Made by a program: the position numbers and the translations under genes. Below, one piece after another: positions 20,805-32,115 of a stretch of DNA of 64,000 bases. The stretch is from Piper betle (lineage: Eukaryota > Streptophyta > Magnoliopsida > Piperales > Piperaceae). The stretch covers positions 1 to 64,000 of the forward strand of contig JAURVB010012387.1 in the NCBI GenBank assembly GCA_033002965.1, in the 5' to 3' direction. How positions within the stretch are numbered: position 1 is the stretch's first letter; each line of letters opens with the position of its first letter. The notes under the pieces were generated by a model. The model did not search any database and was not told where the DNA came from. It worked only from the letters and a program-made list of their open reading frames with translations.

Positions 20805-23800
20805 TGTAAATCCCGACCAACTGGCCTAGTGTTTTACGTTCGGCTTGTTCTTGATTTGATTTGAATAATACGTGGTCGGTCCGATTTAATCAATTTAGTG
20901 CTAGGACGATCCTTGTGTTTTTGTGGACTTGGGCATTGAGCTCGTCTGCTGTTAAGTTTTCTAGTCGACTCCAATTGCAAGCCATTGGTTGTGTTGTTTT
21001 GGTTTTTGTAGAGTAGTTGCGGGCAGTGTCAAGTGTAGTCATGTTAGAGTTATGTCGCATGCCATTCGGGTGTGACTCCGGCTTTTATTTTCCCTCTTGT
21101 CCTCTTTCTCTCCTCTCTCTTTTCTCTTTTGCTCTCTTTCTCTCTTTCTCTCTTTCTCTTTCCTTCCTCTCTCTCTTTCTGTCTCTTACCCCCTTTCTTT
21201 TCTTTCTTTTTTTCTTTACTCTATTTTCTCTTTTTCTTTCCCTTCACTCCTTCCCTCTTTTCCTCTTTCACATTCCTTCCTCCCCCTTTCTTTTCTATCT
21301 TTCCTAGATGATTCCCTCTCCCCCTCTTTTCTACTCCTTTTACTCATCTTACTTTTTCCTTTCCCCTTCCCTCCCTCTTCTTTCTCCTTCCCTCCTCTCT
21401 ACTTCCCTCCTTTCGCCTTATCTCTTTCTTCCCTTCCTTCCTCCCTCCTCTTTGCTTGGCCGCCTCCTCGCCCTCCCTTCCTCATCATGTCGCCACTGCC
21501 ATCGTCCGCCCCCTCTCTTCCCCTCCTCCTCCTCCTGCTCTTCCACCCCCATCTAGGTGCACTCTCCTCTCCCTCGTTTCTTTTTATTTTGGGCATGATC
21601 ATAATGTGTTTCCATGTAAATCTCACAATTTAGGGGCATAGATAGGTAGATCATCATCAACCCAAATAGATCTATTAGATTTCTTGTTTTTGTGTTGAAA
21701 TTTCAATTTTTTAAAGTTTTCATTCTTTGTTGTAAAATATAACAAAATGCTCTTTTCAACCCAAATTTGTAAAATCTATCAATTAATCTACCTAAAAACC
21801 TCATTTTGCATGCCAAATTGATAAATTAATTAAATAGTTAAAATAATAATATTTTAACTCGTGTTTAGTTGTAAAATGATCACAATGTAAAATTCTTAAG
21901 TTAAATGACAATTAACATAATTATTTTAATTAATTAATTGATATAAGATTTATTTTAATAATAATAATCTTTAATTCATGGGCATGGGTTTGGGTCTAAA
22001 TCAAGATCTTTCAAGCTCTTCTAATGTAAAGTCACTAAGACGAAATTATCATCAAGGTTAAGTTTAAATAATTAACTAGAAATCTTAAGTTACTTTTCAT
22101 AATTTTACTGAGATCTTATTCTTAATTAGTGTGTTAAAGTATATTAGTTAAATTGCCCTAAATCTCTCGGGCATTTCTATATTTCCAATTAGCTTCAAGT
22201 ATGAAGGGTGAATCCTAAAAATTATTTCATAATGTACCAAGATCTCAAACTCTACATCTTTGGTCATTTTTGTAGAGCCTCATTTAATATGATGAAACAC
22301 TCAGCGTGCGAATGATGCGTGATGAGACATGTTGTGTTCAATTTTCTTCTCTCCGAGCATACATTTCATCTTGCCACATGTAGGATTGTCTTCATGTCAT
22401 TGAACGTCGTGCATCATACAGTAGTGGTCTACATTTACTAAGTCGTGGAGAGTCAAACTAGTCAAGCTAAGACATGGAGTTTGCCTCACAGGTCCATGAG
22501 GACTCCTCTCTACTGGATCTGCTGCTTGGCTCAATTGCAGTTTTGTTTTAACGTCGTAGAGCATAGTTAATAGTAGTTTATTAGATCCGACAAGCCATTC
22601 TATTGATTTTTTGATTAATAAAACTTCAAGGTTGAGATCCCTTGATGAGTGTTTGAAAGATGAGATCAAACTGAAAAGTTGTTCTAGTACTATTTGTTAG
22701 GCCATTCCAAGGCCTTATACATATTGTATGATTTTTAGATTTTCTATACATGCATGATGGATGGGAGTGTAATGTCCACTGAGGGGCTTGGTAGGTACCC
22801 ACATGTGGTGCTCGATTTGGCCGTTAATATTTAATATATTATGATTATAATACTCAGCTATAGTACCTGCTAGCAATGTGCATTCTTCATTTGCATGTTC
22901 TTCATTGAGTGTGTTCAGGCCATGCATGTTTTAATTATGATCAAATAGGGCCTATTGGCCACAGGCATGTTGTCATTGACCAGATTTTGGCTCATGCATA
23001 ATACTTGCACGTTACCATTGAGTATTCTAGTTTGTGCACATGTTTATCTCTCGTGAATATGATTAGGGACCTATTGGCCATTACTCAGTATTATGATTAT
23101 CATGTGGAGATGTGGAGTTTCTTGATTTACTGACGATAAGTCATGCATGTGTTGGAAATGTTTTCATATTTATTTTTGGACTAGTAATCATTTGATTACT
23201 GACATATGTTTTATATATAGTGTGGTGTTGTAGGTTTGTTCGAAGTGATGTAAGGATTGAGAATGACTCAAGGGGATGGCCAACTTGTTTGCAAGTGCTT
23301 GCATGTGGTTGCTTATGTTGTGGAGGCCAACGGGCTACGTGATGTAAATAGCATGAGAAGATAGTGAGTGATATGAATCTTTTTGTATAAGAGCCTTTGG
23401 ACATTTTTAACATAACTGTATAGTTGCCTGATGTGTGAATGTATAAAAATTATTATCATTAAACTGTATTTGAGCTATTTTCTAGGTGATGTACTCTTGG
23501 GCATACAAGTCTAACAGTTTTGTGCAGGAATTTTCCAAGCCTCGAAGTCCTACAACTGAAGGTTGAAATAACTTAGGCATGTTAAACAATGTTACTTGTG
23601 CAAGTATACGAAGTAAAGAAGAAACATTAGTTGGAGAAGTATTTGTGTTGTTTCGTTTCATAGGAGAAGAGCCCATGTGAAGACTAGGCAAATTAATAGC
23701 CTAAAGAATGTTAAAATGTGCTATGGCTATGTGAAAATGTGACGTTAATGGATTGTGAATGTGTGAAATACAATTGTGATGTGTTCTAGGTGATGAAATG

Positions 23801-24160
23801 AAAATAGTGGAATGATCTGGATTTGTTTTTGCTAAATATGAAATTTATACATTTGAAAATTTTCTCTCATCCTAGTTACAAGGAGCCTCTGCCTTTCCAG
23901 GATTTGAAGTCTCTTCAATAACTTGGATTCATTTAGGATGTTCTATTTGTATGAACTCAGCCATAGGAGTCTATGCATTCATTTGAGTGTTCGCGTGGTT
24001 TGGACACACATTTAGATTCCCTCGGGTCTTCCATCTTCTGACACCTCAAGTGGTTAGGTCTCGTCATGTGGTCGATATTTCATTTTAAATGAGCAAGAGC
24101 AGACATCCAAAATTTAATACTTTGATTCGGTTTGGAGTTAAACCGAATTGGGGTTTCACA
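20805..24160 (+). mobile_element. Solo LTR, family C, with perfect target-site duplication
   Basis: The 3356-bp sequence starts TGTAAATCCCGACC and ends GGGGTTTCACA. It is flanked by AAAAT at 20800-20804 and 24161-24165. There is no internal region, hence solo. The 5' part has a long pyrimidine tract. The 3' half shares landmarks with the fragment at 1505-2060 and, more distantly, with A LTRs (a GATTACTGAC...TATATAT block). Short frames at 21017-21641 are translations of the pyrimidine tract; those at 22397-23691 are unsupported. Confidence 0.9.
21084..21560. repeat. ~480-bp polypyrimidine tract
   Basis: Almost pure C/T on the plus strand (CTCTTTCTCTCTTTCTC and similar), with a few G or A. 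The complement is a purine run. It explains the Ser/Leu/Phe/Pro-only frames of up to 178 residues. Such tracts can form triplex DNA (established knowledge). Confidence 0.92.
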
Positions 24161-24574
24161 AAAATAACTCCTAAGTGCTTAGAATCTTTATCCTATTGCT
24201 TTGAAGATCACTAACCTTCGTATGTGCAAACATGTCCACTCAGTACAAAATACAATATTGAGCCTTAGAAAATGACAGGAAGAAGGAAAAACAAAGATTA
24301 AACTGTGACTCAACTAAAAATGGAAGTTAAACTCATAAATATATCATCCATAACATAATATGAGTCAAAAACAAATACATGTGCGTATATATAATAGAAA
24401 CATAACATAAACTTGATGAACAATTACCAATAAAATGATTAAACAATTGACACTACTCATGCGACTTACAAGTAAACCCTAATCATAATAGTCTTGCTAT
24501 AGCTGAACTTTTGCAACCCTAAACCATTTAATAACATCTCCTTAATTTCTACCTTTGTAACTTAGAAAGACAAA

Positions 24575-24890
24575 TGCTTATGCCCAACCTTTGTGGATTA
24601 TTAATTTGACTACGGTCCAACATTTGTGACCTTTAAACTTGACTGTGGCTCAACCTTTGTAGCTCTAAGACTCATTATCTATGGCTCAACCTTTGTAGCT
24701 ATAATTCTTAACACACAGTATCTCATTATCCAACCATTGTTGCACGAAGGTATAAGCACACAAGGAAATCATGATTACTAAAATGTCCTACTTAAAACTC
24801 ATGACTCGACCTTTGAAAACATGTGGCTCTCCGTTGTTGTCCGATGGCTCTCCATTGTAGCCAATATGGCTCATCTTTGTAGCCAGGTGA
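24575..24890 (+). repeat. Degenerate short tandem repeat, GGCTCAACCTTTGTAGC type
   Basis: About eight imperfect copies of GGCTCAACCTTTGTAGC or GGCTCTCCATTGTAGCC occur, 20-70 bp apart, within the presumed F LTR. Confidence 0.65.
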
Positions 24891-24928
24891 AGCTTAGCAT
24901 TTCACTTCAGATTTCTTGATGGTGAGTC

Positions 24929-27540
24929 TATAAAACCCATGATTCGAATTAGAGTTTTACAATAGCAAACTAGTCAATTTAACCGTCGGTTCGAGTCGAG
25001 CCAAATTTATGAACCGTGTGCTGAGTCGAGGCTAGCCGTGAGTTATGAGCGATGAGGGTCAAGTGTACTTGAGTAAATGATGATAACATTAGAGAGAAAG
25101 TGAGAAATGAGTTATCAAAGTATATGAAAGTATGCAGTATATTTTTTTGATGTATTTGATCGTAGAAATATTTTCAGGCCGAATAATGCATTAGGACACA
25201 TTATAGGGCAGTTTGGGTGGGCTATTAGTTATAGAACATGTCATTGTGATGTTATGGTGTGTATTATATTTTATGGGATTTTCCCCTATTTTCTGGAATT
25301 TTTTAAGATTTATTACGAGGTAGTTATTATTTTTAACTCGAGTCAGAGTCGAGGGAATTTTTATTTATGATATGCCACTGAACCATTTCTTCTCCACCCA
25401 ACACCTTCCCTCCAAACCCTCGCCACCTCCCCTGTTTTGCCCTTTTTCGGCAAGCCACCACCTCCGCCAACCTCGTCGATGTCGCAAACGTGTCGGGCTC
25501 ACCGAGCCGGTGCCAACGGTACCCAATACTATTGCCATCCAGCCAGTAGCCGCTGCCAACAACTGTCACCCAAAAACCATCGAAAAGTTGCAGGAAAACC
25601 ACTAGAAACCATCAAAAAACCACCGAAAATTGCCAGATCTTCCGTCAAACTCATCTAGTCAAACCTGATCGAACTTAGGGCACCACCAAGTGCTGAATTT
25701 GAGCTCTAGGATGCGCAACAAAACCCTAGCCATCACCCATTGCCGACGACGAGATGTATAATTACCTTTGAATTAATTATTCAAAATTAATAATTATTAG
25801 CACAACATGCTAGGATTGATTGTTTGATATGATGAATGCCTGATTGTGAATGAAGTAATGATTTGCATGATTTTCTTGATAGTGAATGGATGCTAGCGAT
25901 CTAACTAAGTAAATTAAATTTGAGCCTACTAATTGACCACAACGTAACTTAAAAAACAAAATAAAATTGTTATGAATAGGATGAGTTAGAATTATTTTTA
26001 CACTGATGATTGTTGAATGTTTGATGGATGATGATTATGCTGTGAGTGTGATGTCATGATGAGTCTGATGCATCATTCAGTTATTAGGCATTAGCTTCTA
26101 TTTGTAGGTACGGAGTAGGAGCTTGCCGCCTAGGTGCACAACCATGATTCGAGCTTCTACCAGGTCCATTTAGGACTCGATCTCGATTTATTTTCTCATT
26201 CTATCCTGTTTTGTTTATAACAAGAAAGAGGATGTGTTGAGTGGTATTCATTGTATCCTGTTCCACACGGGTCATTTAGCCGATTGTATTTTCCAGATTA
26301 ATAACCCTCGAGGATGGGATCCCTAGTTTCGAAACTCAGATCCAACTCACGATGCCTTCAGGCCTATTTTACTAAATTCCCTACCCATGCCTATGTATAA
26401 GTAGTTTTCGCGTGTTCAGTGAGATGTGTGACACAGGAAATCGACGGCCACGTCTTGAGATAGGGCATGTGTTTGTCAAAGCGAGCTCAGGAACTAGTGA
26501 GCATCCACTCCATTCTCGGGGGATCCTGATAACTCCACCTTTGAGTTTCTCAAACCCAAAGAAGTGTGGAAGTTTATGGGTACTAATGTGTAGTGCATGT
26601 TAGACTTGTGGTGAAAAATGGTACTAAAGGCGCATGCTTGAGAGTACTTAGCCTTTGTACTCAGAGCCCGGAGTAATACGAAAGATGTAGAAGGTTGAGA
26701 GGAAAGAAAGGAAAGAGACTGATTTTCCTGCGCAAAGGGATAGTTTATATGGCCAAGGAAAGAGAATGATATTGAAAGGGGACACTGCCGCCCAAGGTCG
26801 ACGGCTCCCATTACTACCCTTGTGAGAGTTTTTGAGGAAGAGTACATAAGATTTTTATTCAACATGAGGGTTAGTTCTCCTGTGTCAGATTGATATTAGT
26901 TATTTCTGAACTAGTAACACTCCTTACTGATGTCTTTCCATTATATATGAAGGTGAGAATCGCGAGGAATGAGCACTACCGGAATGGCAGAGGAGCAGCA
27001 TTGAATCACGCACACATGTACCTGCGACTGTGATTGGTGATGTATTGAACTGTGTAGACAACAAATTTCAATGATATTCTATAAACTGATGTAAATACTA
27101 TGAATGCAAATGAAAATGGAAAGTGGGATTGAGCAGGGTGAGCTACGAAGCGAGGATAACTAGAATGTGAAATACCTGACATGTTTGGACTGTGTTTTCA
27201 ATATTTTAGTGCTATAAATTTATACTGTTGTCTTTGATAGAGTGGCCCCTATTATACTTTTAGGGGAGATTCTGTCTATTTTATTTTTCAAAATAGATAT
27301 TTCTTTTGAATTTTTCATTTGTTTGGATTGTTTATATGCTTGTTTGCATATCATAGCATGCATGTAAGACAACGTTAGAACCCAAGCATTTCATCCATGC
27401 TTTGTGTGCTGCATCATCATCTTAAGACGCCATGGGTAGATCCGGGTTGGCTTAACCAAATCAAGTAGATTAGCAAATGGTTTGGTCACTGGTAATATTT
27501 TTTGGGTTGGTTCATGGGTGAACCGAAATGGGGTGTTACA
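24929..27540 (+). mobile_element. Solo LTR, family A, with perfect target-site duplication
   Basis: The 2612-bp sequence begins TATAAAACCC (TG mutated to TA) and ends GGGGTGTTACA. GAGTC lies at 24924-24928 and again at 27541-27545. It carries the A landmarks in order: the GGTTCGAGTCGAG block, GGGTGGGC, a GC-rich block (25380-25750), CTTGCCGCCTAGG (26123), a CCTCGAGGATGGGATCC block (26306) and the CCCCTA palindrome. Frames at 25333-25658 and 26412-26865 are on both strands of LTR DNA and are not genes. Confidence 0.92.
27246..27266 (+). other. Conserved palindrome in A LTR
   Basis: CCCCTA, nine AT-rich bases, TAGGGG, then GAGATTCTGTC: the same motif and position relative to the LTR end as in the other A copies. 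Confidence 0.7.
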
Positions 27541-27831
27541 GAGTCACTAGCAAAACCTATAAACTTCACCCATAAGTGTGAGGAACCACTAATGATACTA
27601 GTGTTGTCAAGGAACTAGCTTGAACAATCATAGGACCTTACCTAAGGGTAATGCACCAAAGGTGATGATCTAGCAAATCTATTGGGCTGTTTACTTGAAC
27701 TTGAAAAATTATAAAAGCAAATTTTTCAGCCAAGGTTCAGCCATATCTTTGACTCAACACGACTTTTGTTAAGCCTAGACCTTGCCATTGCTTTAACTTA
27801 GCACTTGAAAATAACATAACTGTAACATCCC

Positions 27832-28470
27832 CCACCTAGTTGGTCCCACATCCAACACCTATGAGGATAAGATCTAATATATTAGTGGGGATGTCCTTAG
27901 GATCTTTGTCTTGATTAATTATTATTGAAGAAATGACAAAACCCATCAATTTGTACTAATTGGATTAGGCATTTACGGGTCGTACTAAAGCGAACTCGAG
28001 ACCGTGTTGGATGGGTGATTGTATGTCAAGATAATGGAACTCCGATGATGGAATTTTTTAATGTGGGTGGAATGTAATATCCCCTCAAAGTTAAATTAGT
28101 CCCACATCCAGTACCTTATGGGGTAAGAGATCCAATATATTGGTAGGGATGTGCTTAAGATATTCAACTTAGTTAACCACTTTTAAAGAAATAACTAAGC
28201 CTATCAATTCACGCTAATTTAGTTGGCCCATTCAAGTGGTATTAGAGAAAACTTGAAATCATATTGGATAAATAGTAGCATGTCAAGAGATAAGATAGGT
28301 AAAATGTAACATCCCCCAACTAGTTAGTCTTACATCTAGTAACTACTAGGATAAGATCTAATATATTAGTGGGGACATGCTTAGGATCTTCAACTTTATT
28401 AATCACCTTTCAAGAGATGACTAAGCCCATTAATTTGTAGTAACTGGGCTAGGCCTTTATAATTGCTTTA
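27832..28470 (+). repeat. Three tandem ~237-bp units beginning TGTAACATCCC
   Basis: Units start near 27832 (TGTAACATCCCCCACC), 28073 (TGTAATATCCCC) and 28306 (TGTAACATCCCCCAAC). Each continues with TCCCACATCC or a variant, AAGATCTAATATATTAGTGGGG and a CTAAGCC/AAACCCATC block. The third is cut short. A CGTACTAAAGCGAACTCGAG segment followed by GTTGGATGGGTGAT in unit 1 is reminiscent of the 5S-type promoter carried by some short LTR (TRIM/Cassandra-like) elements. The resemblance is weak, so the class is uncertain. Confidence 0.8.
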
Positions 28471-29377
28471 TTGCTTAGCCTATGCTTTGTCATTAGTTTC
28501 ACTGAACACACACAAAACTGAGAACTAGCTGACATGCTAGGCCAACGTGCTAGGTCCAGTGGAGATTAATTAGTGGCGTGCTATACTCCTCCAAAGTTAG
28601 GCCAATAGTAGGGTAACTCGTCATGCAACCAACTTCGAGTGCAAATTGCAATACACTCTAGATACAGACTTGGGCATCCATGGCGGCATTGGAAAGATCT
28701 CAACATGAGGATGAGAATAGTGCCAATTTGACATAATTTGGTGTCCATGTTAGAGAGTTATAAGGTTATATATTTAGGTTTTGGCATATAAAACCTAAAA
28801 TTACAATTTTCCCCAATAGAATGCATGCTAGTCAATAGACACTTAGTCGCCATGTGGCACTATCCGCTAAGGTGGCATGACACAAGGCATCTACATGGAG
28901 CCCCATACACATTATACTTTGCTAGACTTCCCTCGACAAGCCCAACAATATTTTTAACCGACACAAAACCAAAAAGAAGACTTCGGAAATGTAATTTGAG
29001 GTACGAAGCCAAACTCGTCAATCCCTAAGAAAATTCAAATTTATGATATGACACGAATTTCAAAGCCACATCAAACTAAGGTATTTGGTAAATTGTAAAC
29101 ACCAAATACCTACCCGAAACTCCAAAATGATCCTTCTAATATGAAAATGACACTAATATACACTAAAACCCATTAACAACACGACACCTACAAACATCAA
29201 GTGAAATCAAACCAATTGGCAAGCACACACGCCAAGGCCAGCCAAACCAAGGCACAAGCGACACCAACCCTCATCAAAGCTAAGAACCAAAAGCCAAACC
29301 AAACCGAACCAAAAGAAAAACTAAACCAGACCAAGCCAAACAACAAATAAAATCATGATTTTCCCAAGGAATTTACA
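28471..29377. other. No gene recognised; part of presumed F LTR
   Basis: AT-rich DNA with a lysine/arginine-type short frame at 28825-29028 and an A/C-rich, G-poor stretch (29160-29340) of CCAAACC and AACC words. No domain or RNA gene is visible. Confidence 0.4.
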
Positions 29378-29390
29378 ACCTCTCATCCTT
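29378..29390 (-). other. Possible polypurine tract
   Basis: The complement reads AAGGATGAGAGGT directly before TGTAAAT on the minus strand. It resembles the D arrangement at 56387. It would mark a minus-strand internal-to-LTR junction, but no pol sequence is recognised to its right. Confidence 0.4.
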
Positions 29391-29644
29391 AAAAAAAATC
29401 CGTCCTTAGAATTTTCCCAAGGAACCGAGCATAAGACACAAGCACAACACCAGAACAAGGGAAGAAGAAAAAAATACCTCAATCCAAAGCTAAATCCCCA
29501 AACATGCTGGCATGACTCTTCCTCATCTCATCCTCCAACTCTCAAGTCAATTCACCAAGACTAACTAGTTAGTTGACGTTGCAATTTAATGGCTAGTTTT
29601 CAGCGTGTTTACTACAAGCCTTAGAAGAAAACTACCAAACTAAC
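29378..29644. other. No gene recognised
   Basis: Short lysine/proline-type frame only (29355-29564). If the junction at 29377 is real, this would be the 3' internal end of a minus-strand element. Confidence 0.3.
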
Positions 29645-30120
29645 ATGATAGTCACAAGGGTGCATTTGATTAAGTGCTAGACCAGTTTAATTGCTCATGT
29701 CATATTTACTTATGATATTAGCTATGTTTTATGTTGTAGATTCATACATGCTTATGTTCATAGTTATGATCAGTTTTTTCGATCATTTTTTCTATCGTAT
29801 TTAATCAATCATAGTTTAATCTTACATTCTTATTTTTTATTTACCACTTATGTAATTAGTGGAATCAGTACCTTATATTATATTCTGAGCGGATATGTTT
29901 TTATGTACGCAAGTACTAGAGCATAGGTGCGACATGATGGAGATTCTCAACACCTAGATTTACTTTATTTGTTGCTTTTAGTATTAACTTATTAGTGGAT
30001 CTTTTGCAGAGATTTGTATTATATAGCAGTATAATGTGGAAATTTTAAAGACTTATCTTGTGGTACCTATATATGTTAGTAAAGTGATCAATCAGCATAT
30101 TAGAATTATGCTGCACTATC
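29645..30120 (+). repeat. Left arm of large imperfect inverted repeat
   Basis: Words of this arm recur as reverse complements and in reverse order at 31110-31960. Examples are AAGTGCTAGACCAGTTTAATT, GATATTAGCTATGTT, CATGCTTATG, TTTAATCTTAC, ACGCAAGTACTAGAG and AGTGATCAATCAGC, each with a few mismatches. So two copies of one repeat lie in opposite orientation around about 1 kb. Confidence 0.75.
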
Positions 30121-31109
30121 TTGATTTTTATTTTTCTTCATGTTAAGTTATACATGTTCATTAGGAGATGCACATGTGACGGCCTTAATTAGGGTTATAC
30201 ATATTAGAATTGATGTCATTACACCTCTTTTCTAGCCTATCAAGTCCTTTAGGTTGGTAGGTCTTCTAGCTTCATCGTGGCAAACACTTGTACAACCACA
30301 AGCAACACTTGTCCTTCTACAAGCTCTCCACCAAGCCAAAACAACGAGCACACTAGTCTATTACACACTCTCCACCAAGCCTAAGGCAACTAGCAAAGAC
30401 TACAACATTTTAGAGCAACACCACTAAAGCTAGACATACCCCTTACAACCTTTTCTCAATCTACACCGATCAGTTAAGGTGCACAAACCCATTCCAAACA
30501 GCCATGGAGTTTACAAATCAAGCACACACAGCTTACACAATGCCCCGCTAGATCAATTGCAACAAGTGATTACATCAAACACTCGAGCCAAAGTGACATT
30601 ACAAGCTATTTGATCTCCATTCATACACCCCATGCTTTTCCAACTCAATAAACACCACTTATTCCACCTTTAAATGCTTCCCCAATGGTAATATCTATAG
30701 CTTTAAAGACCCTCGACACATCATATGATCGTCTGCAATTTGAAAACTTGATTTTTGGCTTCTCCAATTATCATATTTGACTAACATTAGATGCCAAATG
30801 ACATACCGATCGCAATCAAGAACTATTTCTTGAGTCATTTTGATTTTGACAACTAAGTTATTGGAGATAGTTAAATTAGCCATAAGGAATTTAGCTTGCA
30901 CACTGAATTCACCTCTATGATAACCTCCATCAATCTCCATTATATTAGCCTTTCCTAAATGACAAGCTATGCTGAAATCGTAGCCCTTAAGACAAACTTG
31001 TAACCATCTAAATTTACTAACATGCTTACAACTTAAATCAAGGCCATTAATTTACATGTACTTGCCTATCATAACATAAATTAAAATATTAAAACATGAA
31101 ATACTGCAG
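30121..31109. other. Spacer of inverted repeat, no gene recognised
   Basis: AT-rich. The part at 30285-30395 resembles 10060-10130. A minus-strand frame of 81 codons (30695-30940) has no recognisable motif. Confidence 0.4.
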
Positions 31110-31960
31110 AATAATAATAAGAAAGCTGATCAATTTTTTATGTCACTATGTATAATCAACCATATGTTCATATGTCCAAAATAAAAATATATTTGTCTGA
31201 ATACCATCTATGCAAAAAGTACTAATACTATTGTTCAAATTTGTAAATAAAGTAATAAAATAAAATAAAATCCTAAGTGATGAGTTTCTCCTTCCTGCAA
31301 TTTGAAGGCCTCTAATACTTGCGTACTAAGGTAAACTTTGTCTTCTCAGTACTAGATAACATTACTAATGCCACTACTTACATATAAAGTAAATAATAAT
31401 AAAAAAGCAAGATTAAACTAATATCAATTAAACATGATGAAAATTTGAGGAAAATATTGATCTTAACTTATATTAACTTAAAATAATTTAACTTACAAAA
31501 GCTGAACATAACATGAGAATAAACGAAATAAATTGTTAACATATACTTGTACATAACTGAATATAGCATGGCAACTGAACTAAAACACAATTGACTAAAC
31601 AGATATTTTGTTAATGTCTACTCGTATGACTTAGTAAGCCCTAGTAAGTTAACATACTTACAATATAAAAGCATTACTGAGTTAATTTCCCGTGTGACTT
31701 GCTTGCTAGCCCTAGTAAAGTTGACTTAACTAAAAAAACATGAATATTGTGTTCAACACAGATCTTGGAAGACATAAACAAAACATCAAAATCAATTTAT
31801 AAATCCTGAGATAACCGATTGATATAGTTGGTCATGAACTTAATCATAAGCATGCATGATTCTACACCATAACGTAGCTAATATCATCAATAAACATTAC
31901 ATGAGCGATCAAACTAGTCTAGCACTTGGCTAAATTCAATTCTTGTGACTAACTTGTTGG
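31110..31960 (-). repeat. Right arm of large imperfect inverted repeat
   Basis: Reverse complement of the left arm, but longer. Extra sequence at about 31450-31800, rich in a repeated GACTTAGTAAGCCCTAGTAAG-type word, is absent from the left arm. Confidence 0.75.
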
Positions 31961-32115
31961 CCTAGTAAGTTTTATCTAAGGCTTCTAGAAAACATGTTGA
32001 AAATTGCCAAAGTTAAGTTGCCCAGATGACTAATTCATTAGTCAAGGTAAAATAACTATAAAGCTTAAAACATAACTAAGTCAATCACCCATGTGACCTT
32101 ACTACCTAAGCCTTG
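31600..32115 (+). repeat. Degenerate dispersed short repeat
   Basis: Five loose copies of a word like GTGACTTGCTTGCTAGCC or GTGACTAACTTGTTGGCC, near 31624, 31691, 31946, 32023 and 32091, each followed by an A-rich AAACATGA/AAAACTA stretch. Spacing is irregular. Confidence 0.5.

Larger units (their letters stand above)
20577..29377 (-). mobile_element. Presumed F LTR, interrupted by solo LTRs C and A
   Basis: Sequence outside the nested solo LTRs (20577-20804, 24166-24928, 27546-29377) is contiguous once those insertions and one copy of each target-site duplication are removed. It abuts the F primer site on one side. On the other it ends ATTTACA at 29377 followed by ACCTCTCATCCTT, whose complement looks like a polypurine tract. 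That would make an LTR of about 2.8 kb, including the tandem repeat at 27832. The terminal TG/CA next to the primer site is not clear, so the limits are inference. Confidence 0.35.

Noticed and set aside
21017..21641. Membrane-protein-like Ser/Leu/Phe-rich frames
   Set aside because: Translations of a pure pyrimidine tract; hydrophobicity is a composition effect.
28010..28050. A 5S rRNA gene
   Set aside because: Only a short promoter-like word is similar; the rest of a 120-nt 5S gene is not present.
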